DNA from: Nocardia mangyaensis
GTDB taxonomy: Bacteria; Actinomycetota; Actinomycetes; Mycobacteriales; Mycobacteriaceae
NCBI RefSeq assembly: GCF_001886715.1
Contig: NZ_CP018082.1
Location: forward strand, 1 to 64,000
DNA: 64,000 nt
Direction of reading: 5' to 3'
The translations under genes were made by a program, and so were the position numbers. The stretch's first letter is position 1. The number at the start of each line of letters is the position of its first letter. Below, one piece after another: positions 11,916 through 19,630 of the stretch. Under the pieces are notes generated by a model. It was not told the origin of the DNA and ran no database searches. It saw only the letters and a list, made by a program, of their open reading frames with translations.

Positions 11916-13493
11916 TCAGCCGCCCCTGGTGAAGGTGCCGAGGCCGTCCTCGTCGAAGTAATCCAGGGTGAGCGAGCCGTCGGTGAAGGTCGCCGAGGAG
12001 ACGCTGCCCGGCGGGGCGTTCTCGCCGATCGGCTCGAAGGCGAAGGTGTCGCCGTCCCAGTGCCGCAGGGGGTAGCGCCGTTGCGCGGGGCCGATGGTGA
12101 GGACGAGGCCCGTGTCGTCGGTCGTGATCATCGCCGGGCCCCAGTAGTCGCTGTCGTAGGTGCCGGTATAGGCCGACAACCCCTGGGCGGGAGCGGGGTC
12201 GGTGGGTGCCGGCTCACCGGACAGGTCGCCTTCCGGCTCGTCCATCGAGGCGAAGGCATCTCGGTAGAGCGTGCGCCAGTCCTCGCGAATCTCGCCGAAC
12301 TGCACCAGATCGGCGAACTCGGCGGTCAGTGTCTCCGGGACGCCGATGGGGGCCGCGTTGGTGAGGGCGACGATCGCCACGTCGGCCGACGGGATCACCT
12401 GGAAGCTGGTCGCCGCGCCGAGGGCGAAGGCGCCGGAATGGCTGAGGGTCGTGCGGCCGGCGGGCGAGGTCGACACGTTGAAGCCGTACCCGTAGGTGCC
12501 CGCTCGCGCGTCGACGGCAGCGGCCGGGGACGAGATCACCTGCGGGGTGATCGCGGGCAGCAGCGCCTCCGGTGGGGCGATCGTGGTGGCTCCGTTCGTG
12601 CCGGTGCCGAGCAGCATCGTCAGCCAGCGGGTCATGTCGTTCACCGAGGAACTCACCCCGCCCGCGGGGGACTGGGCGTCGGGGTCGCGGGTGTAGCGGG
12701 CGACCCAGTCGCCGTCGATGTCAACATGGCCGACGGCGTGGTTCGGGCGCGCCTCGAAGTCGGCGAAGCGCGAACTGGTCGACTGCATGCCCAGAGGTTC
12801 GTAGAGGACATCGGCCGACAACTGCGCCCACTCGGTCCCGGCCGCGGCGGCGACCGCTTCCGCGCCCGCGGTGAGCCCGAAGTTGGTGTACTGGTAGGTG
12901 ATCCGGAACGGGTCGAGCGGTTCGAGGCGGAGCCGGTCCAGGATCGTGGCCCGGTCGTAGCCGAGGTCCTCCAGTCGATCGCCCGCGTGATCGGGCAGGC
13001 CGCTGCGGTGCGCGAACAGGTCGGCGACGGTGAGCTGGGCGGTGACGGCCGGATCCGCCAGCGCGAAGGTGGGCAGGTGGTCCACCACCGGGGTCGTCCA
13101 GTCGACGGTGTCCGCGCCGACCTGGTTGGCGACGACGGTGGCCGCGACCGACTTCGACACCGAGGCCAGCTGGAAGACCGTGTCGGGATCGACCTGCTCG
13201 CCCGAACGCCCATCACGGACGCCGAATCCCTTGGCGTACACAGTTTTTCCATCGTGAACCACGGCGACGGCCATTCCCGGTATGCCGGTGCTGTCCATCA
13301 GTGATCCGGCCAGCTCGTCGAGTCGGCCGACGGCGTTGTCCACCGCGTCGGCGGGCAGGGCCACTCCGGCGACCTGATTCGGTGCGAGTTCGGCCGTCGT
13401 GGTGGCGGGCTCATCGTCGGTGGCTCCCGCGCAGCCGACCGCGATCGTCATCGAAACGACGACCGCGGCGATCACGCCTCGCCCGGGCACCAT
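11916..13493 (-). CDS. Serine hydrolase lipoprotein, beta-lactamase/esterase fold
   Basis: The 525-residue product is an exported class C beta-lactamase-like serine hydrolase. The N-terminus is a lipoprotein signal ending in AVGC, with Cys21 as the lipidated residue. The catalytic SxxK is SVSK at residues 111-114 (VFQLASVSKSVAATV), and YTN at residues 202-204 is the YxN motif. SHSGAFALGA gives the third (HxG-like) motif. The last third is a separate beta-rich domain. Family members include esterases and D-aminopeptidases, so the substrate is open. The gene is divergent from the 6C-type RNA/ABC exporter region. Confidence 0.85.
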   Translation of the reverse strand: MVPGRGVIAAVVVSMTIAVGCAGATDDEPATTTAELAPNQVAGVALPADAVDNAVGRLDELAGSLMDSTGIPGMAVAVVHDGKTVYAKGFGVRDGRSGEQVDPDTVFQLASVSKSVAATVVANQVGADTVDWTTPVVDHLPTFALADPAVTAQLTVADLFAHRSGLPDHAGDRLEDLGYDRATILDRLRLEPLDPFRITYQYTNFGLTAGAEAVAAAAGTEWAQLSADVLYEPLGMQSTSSRFADFEARPNHAVGHVDIDGDWVARYTRDPDAQSPAGGVSSSVNDMTRWLTMLLGTGTNGATTIAPPEALLPAITPQVISSPAAAVDARAGTYGYGFNVSTSPAGRTTLSHSGAFALGAATSFQVIPSADVAIVALTNAAPIGVPETLTAEFADLVQFGEIREDWRTLYRDAFASMDEPEGDLSGEPAPTDPAPAQGLSAYTGTYDSDYWGPAMITTDDTGLVLTIGPAQRRYPLRHWDGDTFAFEPIGENAPPGSVSSATFTDGSLTLDYFDEDGLGTFTRGG

Positions 13494-14104
13494 GGGCCGA
13501 CGATAGCCCCGGTTGCCGGGGGATCGCCGGTTCGTGGCCCGACTGTGACGGTGCTCGGGTCGGCGCGCGTCGGCGGTTCAACCGAGCTGCGACCTTCCCG
13601 GAAAATGGGGAGCGGGCCTCGGCGAAGGGGGGGAGTTAGCCGAGGCCCGCGTAGGGTCGGCCCGGGGGGGAGGGGCCGACGTGAACGATCCTACGCGATG
13701 TGTGCGGAATTCGTGTACGCGCAACGGAGGAGTTTCCGAGATTTTTCGGCGATGAGGGCGTCGAGCGTGGTCGGCGGCGGCCGCGAAGCTCGCCGGGAGC
13801 CGGGGGGAGCGCGCCCGACGGTTGTCTTACGGCATTCGGAATCAGCTGTTACGCAACACTTTCCGAGCAAATACCGATGAACATGTTCTGGTTCACGCGG
13901 AGCCGTTGCCCGAAGAACAGGGTCTTGCGTTCGCGGTCACAGTCGGAGAATCAGTCCGATTCGTCGCGTGTCGCGACGCTCGGCATGTCGAACACGTCTG
14001 TACATCCGACCGATCGAAGCCGCCGAAATGGGGATGCGACTTGTCGGTGGGTGCCGCAATACTGGGGCAACAGTGTTCGTTCGAACTACGACATCAGGAG
14101 AATC
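13494..14104. other. Intergenic region carrying a 6C-type small RNA
   Basis: This 611-base gap has no convincing protein gene. It contains two adjacent hairpins at 13612-13680 described separately. From about 13,700 to 14,095 the sequence is less GC-rich and I see nothing I can name; a long frame reading into the ABC ATPase there lacks family similarity. Confidence 0.6.
13602..13681 (-). ncRNA. 6C-type small RNA (B11-like)
   Basis: Read on the minus strand there are two consecutive hairpins. The first has stem GTCGGCCC/GGGCCGAC (13680-13673 with 13663-13656) and a loop with seven C. The second has a 12-bp stem, GCGGGCCTCGGC with its complement (13650-13639 with 13623-13612), and a 15-base loop also holding seven C. 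A short T run (13605-13602) follows. Two stem-loops each with a run of at least six C define the actinobacterial 6C RNA, called B11 in M. tuberculosis. A TAGGAT hexamer (13693-13688) is placed as a -10 element seven bases before the first hairpin. In mycobacteria it regulates mRNAs through the C-rich loops; the targets here are unknown. Confidence 0.78.
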
Positions 14105-15094
14105 ATGCCCGACGCAATCGTCGCCGAGGGGCTGGTCAAGCGGTACGGACGGGTGACCGCCCTCGACGGACTCGATCTGTCGGTTCCCGAAGGCACCGTC
14201 ACCGCCTTGCTCGGGCCCAACGGCGCGGGCAAGACCACCACAGTCCGCGTACTCACCACCCTGCTCGTCCCCGATGAGGGACGGGCCACCGTCGCGGGGG
14301 TCGATGTGCTCAACGACCCGCAAACACTGCGCTCACGGATCGGCGCGTCCGGTCAGTACTCCGCCGTCGACGAATACCTCACCGGGTTCGAGAACCTCGA
14401 AATGGTCGGCAGGCTCTATCACCTGGGCATCAAACGGAGCAAGGAACGCGCGCGCGAACTACTCGAACGGTTCCGCCTCGCCGATGCCGCCGACCGTCCG
14501 GTGAAGGGCTACTCCGGCGGTATGCGCCGGCGCCTCGATCTCGCGGGCGCGCTGGTGGCCAATCCGCCGGTGCTGTTCCTCGACGAACCGACGACCGGTC
14601 TGGACCCGCGGGCCCGGCTCGACCTGTGGGACGTCATCGAGGAACTCGTCGCCGGCGGCACCACCCTGCTGCTCACCACCCAGTACATGGACGAGGCCGA
14701 CCGGCTCGCCGACGCCATCGGCGTGATCGACCACGGCAAGGTGATCGCCCGCGGCACCGCCGACGAACTCAAGACCCTCGTGGGCGGCGACCGGATCGAA
14801 CTCACCGTCGCCGATGTCGACGAGCTCGCCACCGCCCAACAGGTGCTCGGCGGGCTGGCCGACGGCGAGATCCACGTCGAACCGGCGCTGCGCAGGCTCG
14901 TCGTCCCGGTGGCCGATGGCTCCCAGGATCTGGTCACCGCGATCGGACGGCTCACCGAACACAAAGTGAAGATCAACGACGTCGCGTTGCGCAGACCCTC
15001 GCTCGACGATGTCTTCCTCACCCTCACCGGGCACGAGGCCGAAGAACTCGTCAACGGAGATGCCGAGCTCGCCAAGGAAGGACAGTCTCGATGA
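14105..15094 (+). CDS. DrrA-like ABC transporter ATP-binding protein
   Basis: The 329-residue ATPase belongs to the daunorubicin-resistance (DrrA) ABC exporter family. It has Walker A GPNGAGKT at residues 37-44, the signature YSGGMRRRLDLAGAL, Walker B LFLDEPTTGLD and the switch histidine region. The C-terminal extension (LRRPSLDDVFLTLTGHEAEE) is typical of DrrA. AGGAG at 14096-14100 supports ATG 14105; the frame is open further upstream without similarity. Its stop overlaps the permease start by four bases (ATGA). The exported substrate could be a lipid or a hydrophobic drug. Confidence 0.93.
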   Translation: MPDAIVAEGLVKRYGRVTALDGLDLSVPEGTVTALLGPNGAGKTTTVRVLTTLLVPDEGRATVAGVDVLNDPQTLRSRIGASGQYSAVDEYLTGFENLEMVGRLYHLGIKRSKERARELLERFRLADAADRPVKGYSGGMRRRLDLAGALVANPPVLFLDEPTTGLDPRARLDLWDVIEELVAGGTTLLLTTQYMDEADRLADAIGVIDHGKVIARGTADELKTLVGGDRIELTVADVDELATAQQVLGGLADGEIHVEPALRRLVVPVADGSQDLVTAIGRLTEHKVKINDVALRRPSLDDVFLTLTGHEAEELVNGDAELAKEGQSR

Positions 15095-15945
15095 GCGCCA
15101 TCGTCGACACCGCCGAGATCCACCGCCCCGGGTTGGGGGAACGGCTGCAGATGGTCGCCACCGACAGCGTCACCATCGCCAAGCGCAACGTCATCAAGAT
15201 CAAACGGGTACCCGACGTCCTGATCTTCTCGACCATGTCGCCGATCATGTTCGTGCTGCTGTTCGCCTACCTGTTCGGCTCGGTGATCCAGGTCCCCGGT
15301 GTCGAGGGCGGCTACCGCGAGTTCCTGATCGTCGGCATCTTCGTGCAGACCGTGGTGTTCGGTGCCTCGTTCACCGGCGCCGGTCTGGCCGAGGACATGC
15401 AGAAGGGCATCATCGACCGGTTCCGGTCGCTACCGATGGCACCCTCGGCGGTGCTGGTCGGGCGCACGGTCAGCGACGTGGTGATCAACGTGGTCAGCCT
15501 CGTGGTGATGTCGGTGACCGGGCTGATCGTCGGTTGGCGGATCCGTGGATCGTTCCTCGACGCGGTCCTCGCCTACGTGCTGATGCTGCTGTTCGCCTAC
15601 GCGGTCTCCTGGATCATGGCGGTGGTCGGCCTGCTGGTCCGCAGCCCCGAGGTGTTCAACAACGCCAGTTTCATGGTGATCTTCCCACTCACCTTCCTGG
15701 CCAACACCTTTGTGCCGATCCAGGACCTGCCGACTCCGCTGCGCATCTTCGCCGAGTGGAACCCGGTCTCGGCGGTCACACAGGCCACGCGCAACCTGTT
15801 CGGTAACACCGATCCGAACGCGCCCGAGCCCACGGCCTGGTCGCTGCAGAACCCGGCGGCGATGACGTTGATCTGGGTCGTCGTCATCCTGGTCGTGTTC
15901 GTGCCGCTGGCGCAGCGCCAGTACCGCAGGACGGTGAGCCGCTAG
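15091..15945 (+). CDS. DrrB-like ABC-2 transporter permease
   Basis: The 284-residue product is the ABC-2 type membrane partner of the preceding ATPase. About six hydrophobic segments are visible, including SPIMFVLLFAYLFGSVI, FLIVGIFVQTVVFGA, VVINVVSLVVMSVTGLIVG and the C-terminal MTLIWVVVILVVFVPLA. The motif GLAEDMQKGIIDRFRSLPMA is typical of DrrB. ATG 15091 overlaps the ATPase stop, so the two are translationally coupled. The stop lies four bases from the end of a convergent micro-gene, with no obvious terminator between them. Confidence 0.93.
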   Translation: MSAIVDTAEIHRPGLGERLQMVATDSVTIAKRNVIKIKRVPDVLIFSTMSPIMFVLLFAYLFGSVIQVPGVEGGYREFLIVGIFVQTVVFGASFTGAGLAEDMQKGIIDRFRSLPMAPSAVLVGRTVSDVVINVVSLVVMSVTGLIVGWRIRGSFLDAVLAYVLMLLFAYAVSWIMAVVGLLVRSPEVFNNASFMVIFPLTFLANTFVPIQDLPTPLRIFAEWNPVSAVTQATRNLFGNTDPNAPEPTAWSLQNPAAMTLIWVVVILVVFVPLAQRQYRRTVSR

Positions 15946-15949
15946 AGGT

Positions 15950-16126
15950 TCAGCGGGCGCCGGTCTCCGTGGACGGGACCGGCGCCGAGCCGTTGCGGGA
16001 GTAGCCGAGGCGCGGCGGCGCCGCGGCCGGTTCGGGCAACTGGGGGCGTTTGCTGCGGGCCAGGTAGGCGATGGCGCCTGCGCCTGCGATCGCCAGCGAG
16101 GCGATGAGCGGGTTACGAAGCTTCAT
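15950..16126 (-). CDS. Small single-pass membrane protein, hypothetical
   Basis: This 58-residue open frame starts MKLRNPLIASLAIAGAGAIA, one hydrophobic helix. It continues with a basic Pro-rich tail (YLARSKRPQLPEP) and ends STETGAR. It fills the gap between the ABC permease and ppiA almost exactly and is convergent with the permease. The start is 18 bases from the divergent ppiA start, so the two promoters must overlap. No ribosome binding site is obvious. The gene call rests on composition and fit; the function is unknown. Confidence 0.5.
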   Translation of the reverse strand: MKLRNPLIASLAIAGAGAIAYLARSKRPQLPEPAAAPPRLGYSRNGSAPVPSTETGAR

Positions 16127-16144
16127 TGTGGCACCATAACCCGC

Positions 16145-16672
16145 GTGACCTCACCCAACCAGACGGCCGTGGCGACGCTGCACACCAACCACGGCGATAT
16201 CAAGATCGCGCTCTTCGGTAACCACGCGCCCAAGACGGTGCGCAACTTCGTCGGCCTCGCCGACGGCAGTGCGCCCTACACCACCGCCAATGCCGGCGGC
16301 ACGGACGCAGGCCCGTTCTATGACGGCGCCGTCTTCCACCGGGTGATCCCGGGGTTCATGATCCAGGGCGGCGATCCCACCGGGACCGGGCGTGGCGGTC
16401 CCGGCTACGAGTTCGGCGACGAATTCCACCCGGAACTGCGCTTCGATCGTGGCTACCTGCTCGCGATGGCCAATGCCGGACCGGGCACCAACGGCTCGCA
16501 GTTCTTCGTCACCGTCGGCGCGCAGCCTCATCTGAATCGCAAGCACACGATCTTCGGCGAGGTGGTCGACCCCGATTCACGCAAGGTGATCGACGCGATC
16601 GCCTTGGTGAAGACCGATCGCAACGATCGGCCGACCGAGCCGGTCGTCATCTCCTCGATCACCCTCGCCTGA
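16145..16672 (+). CDS. ppiA: Peptidyl-prolyl cis-trans isomerase A (cyclophilin)
   Basis: This cytosolic cyclophilin catalyses proline cis-trans isomerisation during protein folding. The 175-residue product has the core motifs FYDGAVFHRVIPGFMIQGGDPTG, the active-site segment GTNGSQFFVTV and HLNRKHTIFGEV, and matches the mycobacterial PpiA that sits in the same place. The start is GTG 16145. The gene is followed by a perfect 15-bp hairpin and by a parS-like site. Confidence 0.96.
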   Translation: MTSPNQTAVATLHTNHGDIKIALFGNHAPKTVRNFVGLADGSAPYTTANAGGTDAGPFYDGAVFHRVIPGFMIQGGDPTGTGRGGPGYEFGDEFHPELRFDRGYLLAMANAGPGTNGSQFFVTVGAQPHLNRKHTIFGEVVDPDSRKVIDAIALVKTDRNDRPTEPVVISSITLA

Positions 16673-16688
16673 TCGGCCGCAGGACGAG

Positions 16689-16722
16689 AACTCCCCGCCG
16701 CGAGACTTCGCGGCGGGGAGTT
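16689..16722. terminator. Perfect 15-bp hairpin between convergent genes
   Basis: AACTCCCCGCCGCGA (16689-16703) pairs perfectly with 16708-16722 across the loop GACT. There is no strong U-tract, but the hairpin sits between the ends of ppiA and of the convergent PH-domain gene and could stop both. Confidence 0.7.
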
Positions 16723-16725
16723 CAT

Positions 16726-16741
16726 TGCTTCACGTGAAACG
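16726..16741. promoter_or_regulatory. parS-like ParB-binding site
   Basis: TGCTTCACGTGAAACG matches the conserved parS 16-mer TGTTTCACGTGAAACA at 14 of 16 positions, and the central palindrome TTCACGTGAA is intact. It is intergenic, between the ppiA hairpin and the end of the PH-domain gene, about 17 kb from the dnaA-dnaN side. This is where origin-proximal parS sites are expected. Confidence 0.75.
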
Positions 16742-16753
16742 TTGGCTTTCGGT

Positions 16754-17212
16754 TCAGCCGTCGGTGACCGAGGCGAATCCGTTGACGACCAGCGCGTCGT
16801 ACACATCGTGTGGGTTGGTACCGAGATCCCAGCGACCGAAGATCAGCAGGCGCTCGCTGTCGCCGTGCTGCACGTCGACCTCGAGCATCGCGCTCTTACG
16901 GCCGAGACGACGGTAGGAAACCATCCTGATCCGGTCGATCCGATCGAGTGGATACTCCTTCGGGCCAGTGAGTGTGCCGATCACCAGGCGCGGCGCGGGT
17001 TCGGGAACCATCGTCAGCCGGGGGCGCTGGCGGACACCGAGCACGGCCATCGCGAGCACAGCGAACGCTGCGAGGCCGACGAGTAGCCTGCTCGGCCCGT
17101 CCTGGGCGAGGATCGCGGCCACGACCAGCACGAATCCGCCGCCGGTCACCGCGACGAGAGCTGAGACGGGCGTCGTCCACGAGGTGGCGCCGTCGGATTC
17201 CCCAGCGTTCAC
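16754..17212 (-). CDS. PH-domain membrane protein, Rv0010c-like
   Basis: The product of about 152 residues has two adjacent hydrophobic segments near the N-terminus (VSALVAVTGGGFVLVVAAIL and LLVGLAAFAVLAMAVLG). A PH-like domain follows (LVIGTLTGPKEYPLDRIDRIRMVSYRRLGRKSAMLEVDV, LLIFGRWDLGTNPHDVYDAL). This is the conserved gene between ppiA and crgA. GTG 17212 is preferred because GGGGGA lies upstream. A start at 17260 would place two DnaA boxes inside the coding sequence. The function is unknown. Confidence 0.8.
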   Translation of the reverse strand: MNAGESDGATSWTTPVSALVAVTGGGFVLVVAAILAQDGPSRLLVGLAAFAVLAMAVLGVRQRPRLTMVPEPAPRLVIGTLTGPKEYPLDRIDRIRMVSYRRLGRKSAMLEVDVQHGDSERLLIFGRWDLGTNPHDVYDALVVNGFASVTDG

Positions 17213-17240
17213 GCGGCTTCGTCCCCCGTTGGTCCTCGAG

Positions 17241-17261
17241 TTGTCCACAGGTTCATCCACA
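17241..17261 (+). promoter_or_regulatory. Tandem DnaA boxes
   Basis: TTGTCCACA (17241-17249), the preferred mycobacterial DnaA box, is followed after three bases by TCATCCACA (17253-17261) in the same orientation. They lie in the gap between the PH-domain gene and crgA. Confidence 0.65.
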
Positions 17262-17306
17262 GGTGTGCATGAATAACACCGGTGTAATCCGGTGTGCGGC
17301 GCGCGG

Positions 17307-17570
17307 TCAGCGCCATCGCATGGTCATGATCAGGCCGATGACCATCAGGCCGAAGCCGATCAGGAAGTTCCAGGCGTTCAGGTCGTTCATCCAGCTGATC
17401 TGCTCGGCAGCCAGGTAATAGACGATCAACCAGAGGAGACCGGCGAGCATGAAGCCAAGCATGATCGCGACGTACCAGACCGGCGACGGGCCCGCCTTCA
17501 CCTTCACCGGGGTGCGGCTGGCGGGGCTCGGGGTGTAGTCGGCCTTCTTGCGGACCTTGGACTTGGGCAT
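17307..17570 (-). CDS. crgA: Cell division protein CrgA
   Basis: CrgA is a small septum protein of actinobacteria that interacts with FtsZ, FtsQ, FtsI and PBPs and modulates divisome assembly. The 87-residue product has a basic N-terminus ([14 protein letters not shown]) and two transmembrane helices ([22 protein letters not shown] and [18 protein letters not shown]), with the conserved [12 protein letters not shown] segment between them. Size and position match the family. It is transcribed away from pabA. Confidence 0.95.
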   Translation of the reverse strand: MPKSKVRKKADYTPSPASRTPVKVKAGPSPVWYVAIMLGFMLAGLLWLIVYYLAAEQISWMNDLNAWNFLIGFGLMVIGLIMTMRWR

Positions 17571-17662
17571 GACGTCCTCGAATTCGGCGTACAGGTACTT
17601 CTAGGCTATCCCACCAGGCAATGGATGCGACGACCCACATGCTCGCCACGTACTCTCGGTGC

Positions 17663-18325
17663 ATGCGTGTATTGGTCGTCGACAACTACGACAGCTTCGT
17701 GTTCAACCTGGTGCAGTACCTCGGCCAGCTTGGTGCCGAGGCCGTGGTCTGGCGCAACGACGACCAGCGACTCGCCGATCTCGACGCCCTGCTCACCCGC
17801 GGCGACGCCGGCGGCGCCTTCGACGGCGTTCTGGTCAGCCCCGGCCCCGGCAGTCCCGACCGGGCCGGGGCGAGTATCCCGCTGGTACACGCGGCCGCGA
17901 AGCACGGCACACCGCTGCTCGGGGTGTGCCTGGGCCACCAGGCGATCGGCGAGGCCTTCGGCGGCACCGTGGCCAAGGCGCCGGAACTGCTGCACGGCAA
18001 GACCAGCTCGGTGTTCCACATCGGCTCCGGTGTGTTGGCCGGACTGCCCGATCCGTTCACCGCGACCCGCTACCACTCGCTCACCGTGGTCCCCGAGACC
18101 ATGCCCGCGGAGCTGGAAGTGGTCGGGCACACCGACAGCGGCATCGTGATGGCCATGCGCCACCGCAGCCTGCCCATCCACGGTGTGCAGTTCCACCCGG
18201 AGTCGGTGCTCACCCAAGGCGGGCACCGGATGCTGGCCAACTGGCTCGAGGTGTGCGGCGAACGCCCGTCGGAGGCCCTGGTGTCGGCGCTCGAGGCGGA
18301 GGTCGCCGCGCTGGTGACGTCGTGA
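17663..18325 (+). CDS. pabA: Aminodeoxychorismate/anthranilate synthase glutamine amidotransferase
   Basis: This 220-residue class I amidotransferase supplies ammonia from glutamine for p-aminobenzoate or anthranilate synthesis. Motifs are NYDSFVFNLVQYLG near the N-terminus, the nucleophile elbow GVCLGHQAIGEAFGG and the catalytic His/Glu in QFHPESVLTQGG. ATG 17663 gives the family N-terminus MRVLVVDNYDSF. Sequence alone does not separate TrpG from PabA; in related genomes this locus (trpG/pabA next to pknB) is usually the folate type. It overlaps the next gene by four bases. Confidence 0.9.
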   Translation: MRVLVVDNYDSFVFNLVQYLGQLGAEAVVWRNDDQRLADLDALLTRGDAGGAFDGVLVSPGPGSPDRAGASIPLVHAAAKHGTPLLGVCLGHQAIGEAFGGTVAKAPELLHGKTSSVFHIGSGVLAGLPDPFTATRYHSLTVVPETMPAELEVVGHTDSGIVMAMRHRSLPIHGVQFHPESVLTQGGHRMLANWLEVCGERPSEALVSALEAEVAALVTS

Positions 18326-19020
18326 CCGCCCGCCCCCGGGTCCTGCTCTCGGTGGCGGCCAGCCTCGACGGCTACATCGACGACGCGAGCACACAGCGGC
18401 TGCTGCTGTCCAACAGCGCCGACCTCGACCGGGTCGACCAGGTGCGCGCCGACTCCGATGCCATCCTGGTCGGCGCGCAGACCTTGCGCACCGACAACCC
18501 CCGGCTGCTGGTGAACAGCGCCGAGCGCCGGGCTGCGCGGGGGGCGGCGGGCAAGCCGGAGTATCCGGTGAAGGTGACTGTCACCGATTCCGGCGAGCTC
18601 GATCCCGAGCTGCGCTTCTGGCACACCGGCGGCGGCAAACTCGTCTACACCTCCGAGTCGGGCGCGGCCCGGCTGCGGGGCCGCCTCGACAGTTCGGCCG
18701 AGGTCGTCGTCCTCGGCTCGCGCCTCGCCCTGCCCGCGCTGCTCGACGATCTCGGGGCGCGCGGCGTCGAGCGCTTGATGGTCGAGGGCGGCACCGGGAT
18801 GCACACCGGCTTCCTCGCGGCGGATCTGGTCGACGAGATCCGGCTCGCGATCGCTCCGATCCTGGTCGGCGACCCGGCCGCCCCGCGCTTCGTCGCCCCC
18901 GCGCGATTCCCCGGCGGTGCACAACGTCGGCTGCGGCTGGCGGGTGTGGAACAACTTGGGGATGTCGCTGTGCTGAACTACCTGGTCGACCGGTCGACCG
19001 AGCCCGAAAACTACGTGTGA
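18322..19020 (+). CDS. RibD C-terminal type pyrimidine reductase
   Basis: The 232-residue NADPH-dependent reductase has the RibD_C/dihydrofolate reductase fold. It opens with RVLLSVAASLDGYID and has VDQVRADSDAILVGAQTLRTDNPRL, MVEGGTGMHTGFL and the IAPILVGDPAAPRF end motif. The family reduces 5-amino-6-(phosphoribosylamino)uracil in riboflavin synthesis, but many relatives act elsewhere. GTG 18322 overlaps the pabA stop, so the two are coupled. A matching deaminase domain is encoded separately 138 bases downstream. Confidence 0.83.
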   Translation: MTARPRVLLSVAASLDGYIDDASTQRLLLSNSADLDRVDQVRADSDAILVGAQTLRTDNPRLLVNSAERRAARGAAGKPEYPVKVTVTDSGELDPELRFWHTGGGKLVYTSESGAARLRGRLDSSAEVVVLGSRLALPALLDDLGARGVERLMVEGGTGMHTGFLAADLVDEIRLAIAPILVGDPAAPRFVAPARFPGGAQRRLRLAGVEQLGDVAVLNYLVDRSTEPENYV

Positions 19021-19059
19021 CTGTTACTGAAATCAGGTGATCTACCTGGGAAAATACCA

Positions 19060-19135
19060 CTGTCCACAGGTTGTCCGGCGAATCCTTGCACACCTGAACA
19101 TGACCAAATCCACATCCGGCGACAGCTGTGGATAA
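19060..19135. promoter_or_regulatory. DnaA boxes in the reductase-deaminase gap
   Basis: CTGTCCACA (19060-19068, plus strand) and a perfect TTATCCACA on the minus strand (19127-19135) lie in the 138-base gap. The second is only 24 bases before the GTG of the deaminase gene. Confidence 0.6.
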
Positions 19136-19158
19136 CTCCCGACCACCAGGGGAATTCC

Positions 19159-19626
19159 GTGAGCGCAGGTAGTACCGCCAGCACCGACGAGCGGTTCATG
19201 CACAGGGCGATCGAACTCGCCCGGAAGTGCCCTCCCAGCGCCACGGCCTTTTCGGTCGGCGCGGTGATCGTCGCCGATGGGGTGGAGATCGCCACCGGCT
19301 ACTCCCGCGAGACCGACGAGAAGGTGCACGCGGAGGAATCGGCGCTGAACAAGCTCGACCCGGACGACCCGCGACTGACCAGGGCGACGATCTACAGCAC
19401 GCTCGAACCGTGCTCGACCCGCGCCACGGCGAACCGACCACCGTGTGCCGACCGCATCGTGGCGGCGGGCATCCCCACGGTGGTCATCGCCTGGCGCGAG
19501 CCGAGCCTGTTCGTCGCCGCGTGTGAGGGTGTGGACACACTCCGCACGCACGGCGTTCGAGTGGTGGAGTTGACCGAGCTGGCCACCGAGGCCATGTCGA
19601 TGAACACCCACCTCGATCTGAGCTGA
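19159..19626 (+). CDS. RibD N-terminal type zinc deaminase
   Basis: The 155-residue cytidine/deoxycytidylate deaminase-fold protein has the zinc ligands and catalytic glutamate HAEESAL and the PCS...PPC cysteine pair (TLEPCSTRATANRPPC). That spacing resembles RibD (PCS...PPC) rather than cytidine deaminase. GTG 19159 follows AGGGGAA. With the upstream RibD_C-like reductase it looks like a RibD split into two genes. A different pyrimidine or pterin substrate is also possible. It ends four bases from the convergent CBS gene. Confidence 0.8.
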   Translation: MSAGSTASTDERFMHRAIELARKCPPSATAFSVGAVIVADGVEIATGYSRETDEKVHAEESALNKLDPDDPRLTRATIYSTLEPCSTRATANRPPCADRIVAAGIPTVVIAWREPSLFVAACEGVDTLRTHGVRVVELTELATEAMSMNTHLDLS

Positions 19627-19630
19627 GTGG

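Noticed and set aside
13700..14104. A 135-codon N-terminal extension of the ABC ATPase
   Set aside because: No similarity to DrrA, and the ribosome binding site AGGAG with ATG 14105 gives the normal family N-terminus.
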